Source: CATOSP01 sp034422355 (GTDB lineage Bacteria; Chloroflexota; Dehalococcoidia; Lucifugimonadales; UBA3495). Taken from it: a DNA stretch of 30,393 nucleotides. The translations under genes and the position numbers were made by a program. Below the pieces are notes generated by a model. It had not been told where the DNA came from. It saw nothing but the letters and a program-made list of their open reading frames with translations, and did no database searches. Where the stretch lies: positions 1-30,393 of the forward strand of contig DAOUJS010000149.1 in the NCBI GenBank assembly GCA_034422355.1, given 5' to 3'. Positions 17,670 through 25,198 of the stretch are shown here, piece by piece (the stretch's first letter is position 1; each line of letters starts with the position of its first letter).

Positions 17670-20600
17670 ATGGGAGACTACCGCAGCAACAAGTACCGGC
17701 TCGGCCTTGACCTTGGGACGAATTCCATCGGCTGGGCTGCAGTCAGACTCGACGAGAAAGACGAACCCTGTGGGGTGCTGGACCTGGGAGTCCGCATTTT
17801 CCCTGATGGGCGCGACGCACAAAGCAGGCAATCGAACGCGGTGAACCGGCGTCTGGCGCGCGGTCAGCGCCGCCGGCGGGACCGCTATTTGCGGCGCCGG
17901 GACCGCCTGATGAGGGCGCTGATTGAGTACGGGCTGATGCCGGAGGACCCGGCAGAACGCAAGAACGTGGAGAAAAGCGACCCTTACCAACTCCGGGCCC
18001 GCGCCCTGGACAGGCCGTTACAATCCTACGAATTAGGGCGAGCGATTTTTCACCTTGACCAGCGGCGGGGGGTTAAGTCCAACCGCAAAGCGGCCGGCGG
18101 CGACGATCAAGACGGCCAGATACGCACCGACATCAGCAACTTGCGCCAACGCATGGAAACGAGCGGAGCACGCACACTGGGCGAGTTCCTAGCCCGGAGA
18201 CATAAAAACCGCCTGGGCGTTCTCGCCCGTCCGGGAGCAGGACTCTATCCCGACCGGGCAATGTACGAAGCGGAATTTGACGCTATTCGTGAGGCGCAAG
18301 GACGCCACCACGACCTGAACGATCAACAGTGGGACAGGCTGCGTGACATCATCTTCTTCCAACGAGACCTGCGTCCGGTAGAACCGGGGCGGTGCTTGTT
18401 TGAGGACGGTGAACGCCGCGCGGCCAGGGCCATGCCGATTTTCCAGGAATTTCGGATGCTACAGGAAGTAAACAATCTGAAAGTCCTTCGGGACGCTGAA
18501 CCGGAGCGTTTCCTCAACGAAGCAGAAAGAGAGTACGTGCTGGAACGCTTGCGTTCCGGCAAGGACTTTAGCCTGACCAACCCTACTGGACCACTTAAGG
18601 GGGCTGCGTTCAATCTGTCTGCCGGCGGGCGCAGTTCGATCAAGGGAGACGAAACTGCTGCCAGGATGGCCTCTACAGGGAAGAAGGCAACCACCAAGAG
18701 GCCTGCTCAGCCGCCTCTGTTCGGCGACAAATGGTTTGATTTGTCGCTTGACGGGCGCAACGAAATTGTCCGTTTCTTGCTGGACAGCGAAGACCCGGAC
18801 TATGTCCGCCAAAAGGCCATTGACGAATGGGAGTTGAGTGGGGAATCGGCCAATGCCGTTTCCTACGCCACGCTCCCGGAAGGCTACGGTAACCTGAGCG
18901 AAAAGGCAATTCGCAAGATTCTGCCCCATCTGGAAAATCGACGGGTATTCTCAGATGCGGTGCAGGAAGCAGGGTATAAGCACCACTCCGACTTTCGAAA
19001 CAATGAAGCCCACGACAAACTGCCCTACTACGGTGAGGCTCTGCCTCGGGATGCCGTCGGTGCTAACTCGACGAAAAACCCCGAGCGCGACGGTGAGCCA
19101 GCCCGGTTCGGCCGCATTGCCAATCCCACCGTGCATATTGGATTGGGCCAGTTGCGCCGCGTGGTCAACAAACTTGTTCAAACCTACGGCAAACCGGATG
19201 AAATTGTCGTCGAGCTGGCCCGCGAACTGAAAATGAACCGGGAGCAACGCTGGAAGCTGGAGAGTGATCAAAGAAGAGGCCGCGAGCGCAACGAGCACTT
19301 CAGGAATGAGCTTGGGGAAGAGGCACTGGGCAATACGCCTGACGCGCTCCGTAAACTCCGTCTTTGGGAGGAACAGAAGTACGGGGGGGTGAAGGTGTGT
19401 CCATACACGGGCAAAACGATTTCCCTTGAGATGGTTCTTTCGGCCCAAACTGAGGTTGACCACATCCTGCCATTCTCTCGTACCCTGGACAACTCAACGA
19501 GCAATTTGGTCGTTTGCATGGCGGAAGCCAACAGGGAAAAGGGCAACCGGACTCCCTACGAAGCCTTTGGCGACAGCTGCTTGGAGTACTTGAAAGACTT
19601 TCCGGCAAACAAACGCTGGCGATTCCAGCAGAACGCCATGGAGAGGTTTGAAGAAGACGACCGTTTCCTGGACCGGCAGTTGAACGAAACCCAGTATCTG
19701 TCCCGCACCGCGCAGACGTATCTGGCCTATCTCTACAACGAACAGGGAGAGGGCCGGAATCGGGTCCGGGCCGTTCCGGGCCGGATGACGGCCCTGCTCA
19801 GGCGCGCCTGGGGTTTGGAAGGAATATTGCATGAAAAGGCAGACAGCGATGTCTTCCGAAAACAGAGGGACGACCACCGCCACCACGCGATTGACGCCTT
19901 TGTGGTGGCGAATACCACTCAGGGGTTGCTCAAGAAGTTCGCCGAAGCTGCCAGTTCCGATTACCAGGATGCGGAGCAAAGGCTGGCTGCGTTGGTTCCG
20001 CCGCCGTGGCAAGGTTTTGATCGCAGAATCGTAAGAGCATTCTTGGAACGCGGGGACCGGGTGGTTTCCTACAAACCTGATCATGGCGCCCGCGACTCGA
20101 ACGGCAAGACCACCGGCCGGCTGCACGAGGCCACCGCCTACGGAGTAATAGAACCCGTTGGCGATGGCAGGCATAAAGTAGTGCTGCGCAAGGACTTGAG
20201 CAAATTCACGGCGAAGGATCTGGACGCAGTGCCTGACCCCGCATTGCGGGTTGCCTTGCACCGCTTGTGGGACGAAGTAGGCGGCAAGGTGTCAGACTTT
20301 GCGAATCGCGCCTCAGAGACTGGGGTACTGGTTAATGGCCGTCGTCAACACGTCAGGAGAGTACGCATATATTCCGAGGAGCAGGTCATTCCAATAGGAG
20401 ATGCCAGAGGCAAAGCCTTCAAGGGTTACAAGCCAGGCGGCAACGAATTCGCCGAAATCTGGCGTATGCCCGACGGCAGTTGGCAAACGGTGGTAGTACC
20501 CACGTTTTACGCCAACCAACCCGGCTTCAACGCTGCCAAATACCGTCCCCATCCGGCGGCAAAGCGTCTGATGCGTCTGCAAATTGACGACATGGGCGCC

Positions 20601-20867
20601 TTGGGTGAGGGAAAGAACCGGCGAATTGTGCGCGTTAGACAAATGGACAACAACAAAAACGGGCCGCGCATAGTCCTGGATGACCACAATGAGGCCAACG
20701 TGGATGCCCGCAGACGGCAGGATGCAAGAATCAGAAAGGAAACGAAGACGGATGGAGGTATGAAGGTGGAGGTGTTCTCCGCTGCCAAACTCCGCCGGTC
20801 CGGTTTCCGCAAGATTCACGTGGACGACTTGGGCCGAGTGCGCGACCGGGGACCGTTCAATCCGTAA
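17670..20867 (+). CDS. cas9: Type II-C CRISPR-associated endonuclease Cas9
   Basis: Cas9 cuts DNA under crRNA:tracrRNA guidance. The 1065-aa length is that of compact II-C enzymes. RuvC-I is YRLGLDLGTNSIGWA with Asp14. The Arg-rich bridge helix (RRLARGQRRRRDRYLRRRD) spans ~57-78. RuvC-II is EIVVELARELK with Glu515. HNH is VDHILPFSRTLDNSTSNLVV (Asp597, catalytic His598), followed by CMAEANREKGN with Asn621. RuvC-III is DDHRHHAIDAFVVA with His739 and Asp742. The rest (~815-1065) is the wedge/PAM-interacting region, ending RKIHVDDLGRVRDRGP as in alphaproteobacterial-type II-C Cas9s. All nuclease residues are present, so the enzyme should be active. The PAM cannot be read from sequence. The ATG is the only start after the upstream in-frame TAG. 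cas1 and cas2 follow on the same strand. Confidence 0.97.
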   Translation: MGDYRSNKYRLGLDLGTNSIGWAAVRLDEKDEPCGVLDLGVRIFPDGRDAQSRQSNAVNRRLARGQRRRRDRYLRRRDRLMRALIEYGLMPEDPAERKNVEKSDPYQLRARALDRPLQSYELGRAIFHLDQRRGVKSNRKAAGGDDQDGQIRTDISNLRQRMETSGARTLGEFLARRHKNRLGVLARPGAGLYPDRAMYEAEFDAIREAQGRHHDLNDQQWDRLRDIIFFQRDLRPVEPGRCLFEDGERRAARAMPIFQEFRMLQEVNNLKVLRDAEPERFLNEAEREYVLERLRSGKDFSLTNPTGPLKGAAFNLSAGGRSSIKGDETAARMASTGKKATTKRPAQPPLFGDKWFDLSLDGRNEIVRFLLDSEDPDYVRQKAIDEWELSGESANAVSYATLPEGYGNLSEKAIRKILPHLENRRVFSDAVQEAGYKHHSDFRNNEAHDKLPYYGEALPRDAVGANSTKNPERDGEPARFGRIANPTVHIGLGQLRRVVNKLVQTYGKPDEIVVELARELKMNREQRWKLESDQRRGRERNEHFRNELGEEALGNTPDALRKLRLWEEQKYGGVKVCPYTGKTISLEMVLSAQTEVDHILPFSRTLDNSTSNLVVCMAEANREKGNRTPYEAFGDSCLEYLKDFPANKRWRFQQNAMERFEEDDRFLDRQLNETQYLSRTAQTYLAYLYNEQGEGRNRVRAVPGRMTALLRRAWGLEGILHEKADSDVFRKQRDDHRHHAIDAFVVANTTQGLLKKFAEAASSDYQDAEQRLAALVPPPWQGFDRRIVRAFLERGDRVVSYKPDHGARDSNGKTTGRLHEATAYGVIEPVGDGRHKVVLRKDLSKFTAKDLDAVPDPALRVALHRLWDEVGGKVSDFANRASETGVLVNGRRQHVRRVRIYSEEQVIPIGDARGKAFKGYKPGGNEFAEIWRMPDGSWQTVVVPTFYANQPGFNAAKYRPHPAAKRLMRLQIDDMGALGEGKNRRIVRVRQMDNNKNGPRIVLDDHNEANVDARRRQDARIRKETKTDGGMKVEVFSAAKLRRSGFRKIHVDDLGRVRDRGPFNP

Positions 20868-20945
20868 CCTGGTGCTAGGCAACCCCACTTCGTTCCCAAA
20901 CTTCATCAAATCGCGAATGCGAAACTAAGGGCAAGGCCCGCCGCA

Positions 20946-20987
20946 TAGACCCTACAATGGAGCTATAACGCTTCACTGTAGGGTCTA
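20946..20987 (+). promoter_or_regulatory. Long stem-loop abutting the cas1 start codon
   Basis: Two 18-nt arms (20946-20963 beginning TAGACCCTACA, and 20970-20987 ending TGTAGGGTCTA) pair with one mismatch and one G-U pair around the loop TATAAC. The outer 11 bp are perfect. Only three bases separate it from the cas1 ATG and no ribosome-binding site is visible, so it would mask initiation in mRNA. It could act as a translational or transcriptional brake between cas9 and cas1, a processing site or a protein-binding operator. Its role is inferred. Confidence 0.7.
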
Positions 20988-20990
20988 ACC

Positions 20991-21890
20991 ATGATTGGGC
21001 GGGTTGTCGAAATTATCAATGAAGGCCGGCATCTGTCCCGCAATCGCGGATTGATGACGGTTTCCGCCGACGGCACAGTGGAAGGTCGAGTGCCTCTAGA
21101 CGACATCGGAGTTCTGCTCTGCAACGCACGGGGCCTCACTTATTCCAACGACCTGCTGACTGAGTTGGCTCGGCGCGGCGCGGCGGTGGTGCTCTGTGGC
21201 CCCAACTACCTCCCGGTGGCGTGGGTGTGGCCTCTGGAAGGGCACCATATCCAGGCGCTGCGGATGCGCTGCCAATTGGAGGCGTCGCGGCCACTGCGAA
21301 AGAGATTGTGGCAGGCTACGGTCAAGGCAAAAATCTTGCACCAAAAACTGGCACTGGAACGGCTGGGCATATCAGATGGTGACCTGGACGAGTTGGCCCG
21401 AAAGGTGAAATCCGGCGACCCTGATAACGTGGAAGCCCAGGCAGCGCGACGTTACTGGCCGTTGCTGTTCGGACCGGAATTCCAGCGGCAGCGTTTTGGC
21501 GAGATGCCTAATCCGTTGCTCAACTACGGATACACTGTGCTGAGAGCGGCCACGGCCCGGGCCGTCGCATCGGCTGGCCTGCATCCGTCACTGGGCATCC
21601 ACCACCACAATCGGTATGACTCCATGTGTCTAGTCGACGACCTCATGGAACCCTTCCGTCCCGCCGTTGACTATACAGTCAGCCGGCTGGTGGCGTCAGG
21701 GTGCTCGGATGTATCGTCGGAAGCCAAACGGGCTTTGGTGGGAGTGCTTGCCGTCGATATGCGCACAGGAAGGGGAACCACTCCTCTGGAAACGTGCTTG
21801 GAGCGGGCAGCGCAATCGCTGGCCCAATCCTTTGAGGACAAGCAGGTCTCAGTGTTGTTCCCAAGCTGGACAATTTCCGGTGGGAAGTGA
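20991..21890 (+). CDS. cas1: CRISPR-associated integrase Cas1, type II
   Basis: Cas1 is the metal-dependent integrase that, with Cas2, inserts new spacers into the array. The 299-aa protein has the type II layout. An N-terminal beta domain includes VEGRVPLDDIGVLLCNA. The helical catalytic domain has Glu148 in NVEAQAARRYW, His205 in LGIHHHNRYDS and Glu220 in VDDLMEPFRPAVD. These match the Glu-His-Glu/Asp triad positions of Streptococcus pyogenes Cas1. NPLLNYGYTVLRAA is also typical. The gap from cas9 is 123 bp and contains a large stem-loop ending three bases before the ATG. cas2 follows after 12 bp. Confidence 0.96.
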   Translation: MIGRVVEIINEGRHLSRNRGLMTVSADGTVEGRVPLDDIGVLLCNARGLTYSNDLLTELARRGAAVVLCGPNYLPVAWVWPLEGHHIQALRMRCQLEASRPLRKRLWQATVKAKILHQKLALERLGISDGDLDELARKVKSGDPDNVEAQAARRYWPLLFGPEFQRQRFGEMPNPLLNYGYTVLRAATARAVASAGLHPSLGIHHHNRYDSMCLVDDLMEPFRPAVDYTVSRLVASGCSDVSSEAKRALVGVLAVDMRTGRGTTPLETCLERAAQSLAQSFEDKQVSVLFPSWTISGGK

Positions 21891-21902
21891 GGGCCCTGAA
21901 CG

Positions 21903-22229
21903 ATGCTTTCGGGATACCGGCTGATGTGGATGATGGTTTTGTTTGACCTTCCGGTGCTAACAAAGCGCGAACGCAAGGACGCTGCGAATTTCAGGAAGTT
22001 CTTGCTGGACCAGGGATTCGAGATGTGCCAGTTGTCGGTTTACCTGCGGTTCTGCGCTGGCAAGGACCAGGCGCAGATTTACACGCGAAGGATTCAGTCG
22101 GCATTACCGCCGTCGGGCAACATCCAGATCGTCTATTTTACCGACAAGCAGTACGAGAATATCGTCAGCTTCAGTGGTCCCCAACGCCAGCCGACAAACA
22201 AAAATCCAGAGCAGTTCGTGCTCTTTTGA
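21903..22229 (+). CDS. cas2: CRISPR-associated protein Cas2, type II-C
   Basis: Cas2 is the small ferredoxin-fold partner that bridges two Cas1 dimers during spacer acquisition. The 108-aa protein carries MMVLFDLPVLTKRERKDA, with the conserved Asp of strand 1, then FRKFLLDQGFEMCQLSVYLR. NIQIVYFTDKQYENIVSFSG in the C-terminal half is typical of II-C Cas2. It starts 12 bp after cas1, so the two are co-translated. No csn2 or cas4 follows, which defines the locus as II-C. The tracrRNA candidate begins downstream on the opposite strand. Confidence 0.95.
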   Translation: MLSGYRLMWMMVLFDLPVLTKRERKDAANFRKFLLDQGFEMCQLSVYLRFCAGKDQAQIYTRRIQSALPPSGNIQIVYFTDKQYENIVSFSGPQRQPTNKNPEQFVLF

Positions 22230-22242
22230 CGTTGCCCGGAAA

Positions 22243-22269
22243 GGGTGAAGGGCAGGCCCTAGCCCACCC
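22243..22269 (-). terminator. Terminator-like hairpin at the tracrRNA 3' end
   Basis: On the minus strand GGGT-GGGC pairs with GCCC and ACCC, with a three-base bulge (TTC) and an 8-nt loop, followed by only TTT. It lies between the convergent tracrRNA and cas2, so it may serve both directions. The U-tract is weak. Confidence 0.45.
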
Positions 22270-22379
22270 TCTGATAATTTGGTGCATATTGGGTCGAATG
22301 ACCCTCAGCTTGTTAACGGTTGGGCGAACAATCGCCCTACGGCCCCCGCTCTCCCATCGGCTATAACCGTGTCTCCGTT
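22243..22379 (-). ncRNA. Candidate tracrRNA, minus strand
   Basis: The anti-repeat is 22341-22363. On the minus strand it reads TAGCCGATGGGAGAG then CGGGGGCC, pairing with 23 nt of the crRNA repeat with one G-U. The next bases (CCGTAG) can pair with the first bases of the repeat (TTGCGG) as a lower stem, leaving a four-base bulge (TTGG) in the crRNA. A nexus-like hairpin GGGCGA-TTGT-TCGCCC (22322-22337) follows at once, then GGGTC-ATTC-GACCC (22291-22304) and a terminator-like hairpin at 22243-22269. Lower stem, bulge, upper stem, nexus and tail hairpins are the usual Cas9 guide architecture. The 5' end (~22379) comes from the promoter candidate. Plus-strand transcription is the alternative; it also gives a paired duplex but no nexus hairpin directly after it. 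Confidence 0.75.
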
Positions 22380-22385
22380 ATTTCT

Positions 22386-22413
22386 ATAATACCACAGTGC
22401 CGACCTTTTGCAA
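22386..22413 (-). promoter_or_regulatory. Candidate tracrRNA promoter
   Basis: Read on the minus strand: TTGCAA (22413-22408), a 16-bp spacer, then TATTAT (22391-22386). The -10 matches consensus at 5/6 and the -35 at 4/6. It would start transcription about 16 bases before the anti-repeat. Confidence 0.5.
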
Positions 22414-22516
22414 AAATCGGAGCGACCAGCGTCATTTTGACGTCCGAGGGCACCATTTTTCCACAGTCTCGACAGCAACGATTGTACTTACCTCCAAGCA
22501 TGGTTACTGGGCACCT
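22392..22516. other. Structured spacer between tracrRNA and array
   Basis: Two hairpins lie here: CCGA...TCGG at 22400-22420 with an inner TTTT/AAAA stem, and CGTCA-TTT-TGACG at 22430-22442. GTGCC (22397-22401) and GGCAC (22449-22453) could enclose them, and TTTTT follows at 22456-22460. The TTGCAA -35 lies inside the first hairpin. The function is unknown; it could be the 3' flank of the array transcript or a leader-like integration signal. Confidence 0.4.
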
Positions 22517-22731
22517 ATTTTAGCCGATGGGAGAACGGGGGCCAACCGCAACCCGGTCCACGAGGTCATGGTCTACCTGCATTTTAGCCGATGGGAGAAC
22601 GGGGGCCAACCGCAACTATGGTCCTCCTGGTGTGTTGGTTGCCGGATTTTAGCCGATGGGAGAACGGGGGCCAACCGCAACTAGATGTCCATCCGGTCGC
22701 CCTCGCGGGCATTTTAGCCGATGGGAGAACG
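22517..22731 (-). CRISPR. Type II-C CRISPR array: three full repeats, one truncated repeat, three spacers
   Basis: Three identical 36-bp repeats lie at 22517-22552, 22581-22616 and 22646-22681. A fourth matches only for 21 bp (22711-22731). Spacers are 28, 29 and 29 bp. On the plus strand the repeat begins ATTTTAGCC and ends CCGCAAC; on the minus strand it runs from GTTGCGGTTGG to CGGCTAAAAT. The GTT...AAT form resembles the crRNA-sense repeats of Neisseria and Campylobacter II-C systems. Minus-strand reading also fits the tracrRNA and puts TTGGCC-17-TAAAAT, a promoter, in each full repeat. The truncated repeat is then at the 5' end and keeps only the -10. The array is very short, suggesting low acquisition or loss. 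Confidence 0.96.
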
Positions 22732-22735
22732 AAGG

Positions 22736-22770
22736 AAGCGCCGGGTGCAGAGTATCCGCACCCGGCGCTT
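22736..22770 (-). terminator. Strong terminator hairpin of the rpsO-pnp operon
   Basis: A perfect 13-bp stem (AAGCGCCGGGTGC/GCACCCGGCGCTT) with a 9-nt loop lies 44 bp after the pnp stop. The following minus-strand sequence is CCTTCGTTCTCCC, moderately pyrimidine-rich without a long T run. It ends five bases before the truncated CRISPR repeat. Confidence 0.75.
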
Positions 22771-22813
22771 GTTGTCCAGACCTGACGCAGTTCCTATGCT
22801 GGACGACCGCTGG

Positions 22814-25105
22814 CTACCGGGCGGGTCTGGGGCCTCCTCCGCCGCCGAGGAAGCGACGGTCAGGGCCGCCGGGTCCACCACCGGACCTGGGGCCGCCACG
22901 CTGTCCGCCCGGTCCTCCGGGGCGGCGCCCCCGGTCTCCCTGGCCACCGCGCCCGCCGTTGAATCCTCCGGGCCTGCGTCCCCGGTCAAAGTTGTTGCCG
23001 CCGGAGCGCTGGGCTGGGGCGGGGGCTGGACTCCCGTTATCCCCGAATAGGGCGCGCCGGGAGAGGTTCAGCCGTCCCTGGGAGTCGATCTCGGAGATCA
23101 TGACGGTGATCTCCTGGCCCATCTCCACGTCCGACTCCAACTCGCCAAGGTCGCCGTTGCGCACCAGGCCCTCACGGCCCGGCAGCAATTCCACGAAGAC
23201 CCCGAAGTTGGTCAGCCGCGTGACCTTGCCGGTGAAGATGTCCCCCACCGTAAGCTCCCGCGTCAGGCTGTCCACCTTGGATCTCGCTATCTCCAGCATC
23301 CTGGAGTCCGACCCGCCTATGGTGACTGCGCCATCATCCTGCACGTCGATGGATGTGCCGGTCTCTTCGGATATGCCCCGGATTACCCGGCCTCCCGGCC
23401 CTATCAGGGTGCCGATCTTCTCGACGGGAATCTGGAGCCGGACCATCTTGGGAGCGTAGGCGCTCATCTCTGTGCGTGGGCTGGATATAGTCTGATTCAT
23501 CTTGTCCAGGATGTGCAGGCGTCCGGTGCGGGCCTGCTCCAGTGCTTGGGCCAATATCTCTTCGTTCAGGCCCGTCAGCTTGATGTCCATCTGCAGGGCG
23601 TTCACGCCGTCGGCGGTGCCGGCGACCTTGAAGTCCATGTCTCCCAGGAAGTCCTCCACGCCCTGGATGTCGCTGAGAACGGCGAACCGTCCGTCATCAT
23701 CCGTTACCAGGCCCATTGCAATGCCTGCCACCGGCTTCTTGATGGGCACCCCGGCGTCCATCAGGGCCAGCGTAGTGCCGCAGACGCTGCCCATGGACGT
23801 GCTGCCGTTGGAGCTTAGTACCTCCGACACTACGCGGATAGCGTAAGGAAACTCGTCCTCGGGAGGGAGCGCGGACAGGACGGCACGCTCGGCCAACGCG
23901 CCGTGTCCGATCTCGCGGCGTCCGGGGGAGCCCACCCGCCGGGCTTCCCCGGTGGAGAAGGACGGGAAGTTGTAGTGGTGCATGAACCGCTTGGTGTCCA
24001 TCGGACCGACCGTGTCCAGCGTCTGCTTCATGGACAGGGATGCCAGGGTGACGACGGACATGACCTGGGTATGGCCGCGAGTGAACAGGCCAGACCCGTG
24101 GACCCGGGGCAGCAGCCCCACTTCACAGGAGATGGGGCGGATTTCAGTGGTGCTGCGCCCATCGGGGCGGATGCCCCGGTCCAGGATGCGGCCTCGCACC
24201 GCCTCCCGCAGGGCGCTCTTGAACCCCTCGGCTATCTTTCCGGGAGAGAAGTCCTCGGCAAGTTGCTCGGCGACCTCGTCGGAGAGGCGGTTCTCCCTTT
24301 CCTCCATCTCCATCTTTTCCGGGTTCTCTTCCAGGAGCTCGGTCAGACGTCCGTTGAGTATGGCTTTAATCCGGGAGTCAAGCTCCTTCGCTTCCTCCTC
24401 GTCGTGGGGCACTTCGACCTTGGGCTTGGCCAGACCCTCGGACAGTTCATTGATAAGTCCGATGACCTCCAGGTTCGCTTGGTGGGCCAGCCTGATGCCT
24501 TCCAGGATCACCTCTTCGGAGACCTCTTCGGAGCCGGCTTCCACCATTAGGATGGCGTCTGCGGTGCTGGAGACCACCATGCTGAGCTGCGAGTCTTCCA
24601 TCTCGTAGTAGGTGGGATTCACCACGTATTCCCCATTCCGGTAGGCGATCCGGGTGGCTCCGATGGGACCGGCGAAGGGAATCTGGGAGAGGTTCAGCGC
24701 GGCGGACGCCCCCACCATCGCCAGGATTTCCGGCGGGTTCTCGCCGTCGGCGGATAGGGTGGTGATGGTCATCTGGACGTCATTGTGCAGGCCCTTGGGG
24801 AACAGGGGACGGATGGACCGGTCCACCAGCCGGGAGGTGAGGATCGCTTCCTGACCGGGACGGCCCTCCCGGCGGAAGAAGCTGCCGGGAATCTTCCCGG
24901 CGGAGTAGAGCCGCTCTTCGTAGTCCACCGTCAGCGGCAGGAAGTCCATGTCCGCGGACCTTGGCTTCTCGGACATGACCGCGGTGGCAAGGATTATGGT
25001 CTCGCCGTAACGGACGGTTGCGGACCCGTGGGCCTGACCGGCCAGCTTGCCGGTCTCGATGATCAACTCTTCGCGCCCGACGGCGCGTTCGACGACTTTG
25101 GGCAT
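22814..25105 (-). CDS. pnp: Polyribonucleotide nucleotidyltransferase (PNPase)
   Basis: PNPase degrades RNA 3'-to-5' by phosphorolysis as a trimer. Two RNase PH domains are visible: the first with VRYGETIILATAV and FFRREGRPGQEAILTSRL, the second with DRGIRPDGRSTTEIRPI and the active-site EDFLGDMDFKVAGT (~480-490) carrying the metal-binding Asp pair. A KH domain (IPVEKIGTLIGPGGRVIRGI, ~555-575) and an S1 domain (~618-690) follow. The last ~70 residues form a Gly/Arg-rich RGG-like tail, which is unusual. I choose ATG 25105 (MPKVVERAVGREELI); an in-frame GTG at 25132 would add nine residues but has no ribosome site. It is downstream of rpsO on the same strand, the widespread rpsO-pnp order. Confidence 0.96.
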   Translation of the reverse strand: MPKVVERAVGREELIIETGKLAGQAHGSATVRYGETIILATAVMSEKPRSADMDFLPLTVDYEERLYSAGKIPGSFFRREGRPGQEAILTSRLVDRSIRPLFPKGLHNDVQMTITTLSADGENPPEILAMVGASAALNLSQIPFAGPIGATRIAYRNGEYVVNPTYYEMEDSQLSMVVSSTADAILMVEAGSEEVSEEVILEGIRLAHQANLEVIGLINELSEGLAKPKVEVPHDEEEAKELDSRIKAILNGRLTELLEENPEKMEMEERENRLSDEVAEQLAEDFSPGKIAEGFKSALREAVRGRILDRGIRPDGRSTTEIRPISCEVGLLPRVHGSGLFTRGHTQVMSVVTLASLSMKQTLDTVGPMDTKRFMHHYNFPSFSTGEARRVGSPGRREIGHGALAERAVLSALPPEDEFPYAIRVVSEVLSSNGSTSMGSVCGTTLALMDAGVPIKKPVAGIAMGLVTDDDGRFAVLSDIQGVEDFLGDMDFKVAGTADGVNALQMDIKLTGLNEEILAQALEQARTGRLHILDKMNQTISSPRTEMSAYAPKMVRLQIPVEKIGTLIGPGGRVIRGISEETGTSIDVQDDGAVTIGGSDSRMLEIARSKVDSLTRELTVGDIFTGKVTRLTNFGVFVELLPGREGLVRNGDLGELESDVEMGQEITVMISEIDSQGRLNLSRRALFGDNGSPAPAPAQRSGGNNFDRGRRPGGFNGGRGGQGDRGRRPGGPGGQRGGPRSGGGPGGPDRRFLGGGGGPRPAR

Positions 25106-25158
25106 GATGATAGTTAAGCTACCTCGCTTCACTCAGGGGGGAATTGCTAGACATGAAA

Positions 25159-25181
25159 CAGCACCCTGGGGCAGGGTGCTG
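25159..25181 (-). promoter_or_regulatory. rpsO-pnp intercistronic hairpin
   Basis: A perfect 9-bp stem (CAGCACCCT/AGGGTGCTG) with a 5-nt loop lies between rpsO and pnp. On the minus strand it is followed by TTTC. In E. coli the same interval holds a partial terminator and an RNase III site through which PNPase controls its own mRNA. A like role here is inferred. Confidence 0.6.
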
Positions 25182-25198
25182 CAAGGGCCTTGAGAAGG

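Noticed and set aside
19494..20261. 255-aa open frame antisense to cas9.
   Set aside because: No recognisable motif and fully inside conserved Cas9 sequence; an artefact of GC-rich codon use.
22341..22681. Reading tracrRNA and array on the plus strand, with the repeat starting ATTTTAG like the GTTTTAG of many type II repeats.
   Set aside because: The duplex also forms, but no nexus hairpin follows the anti-repeat on plus, the repeat then begins with A instead of the usual G, and the repeat-borne promoter exists only on minus. Kept as the alternative.
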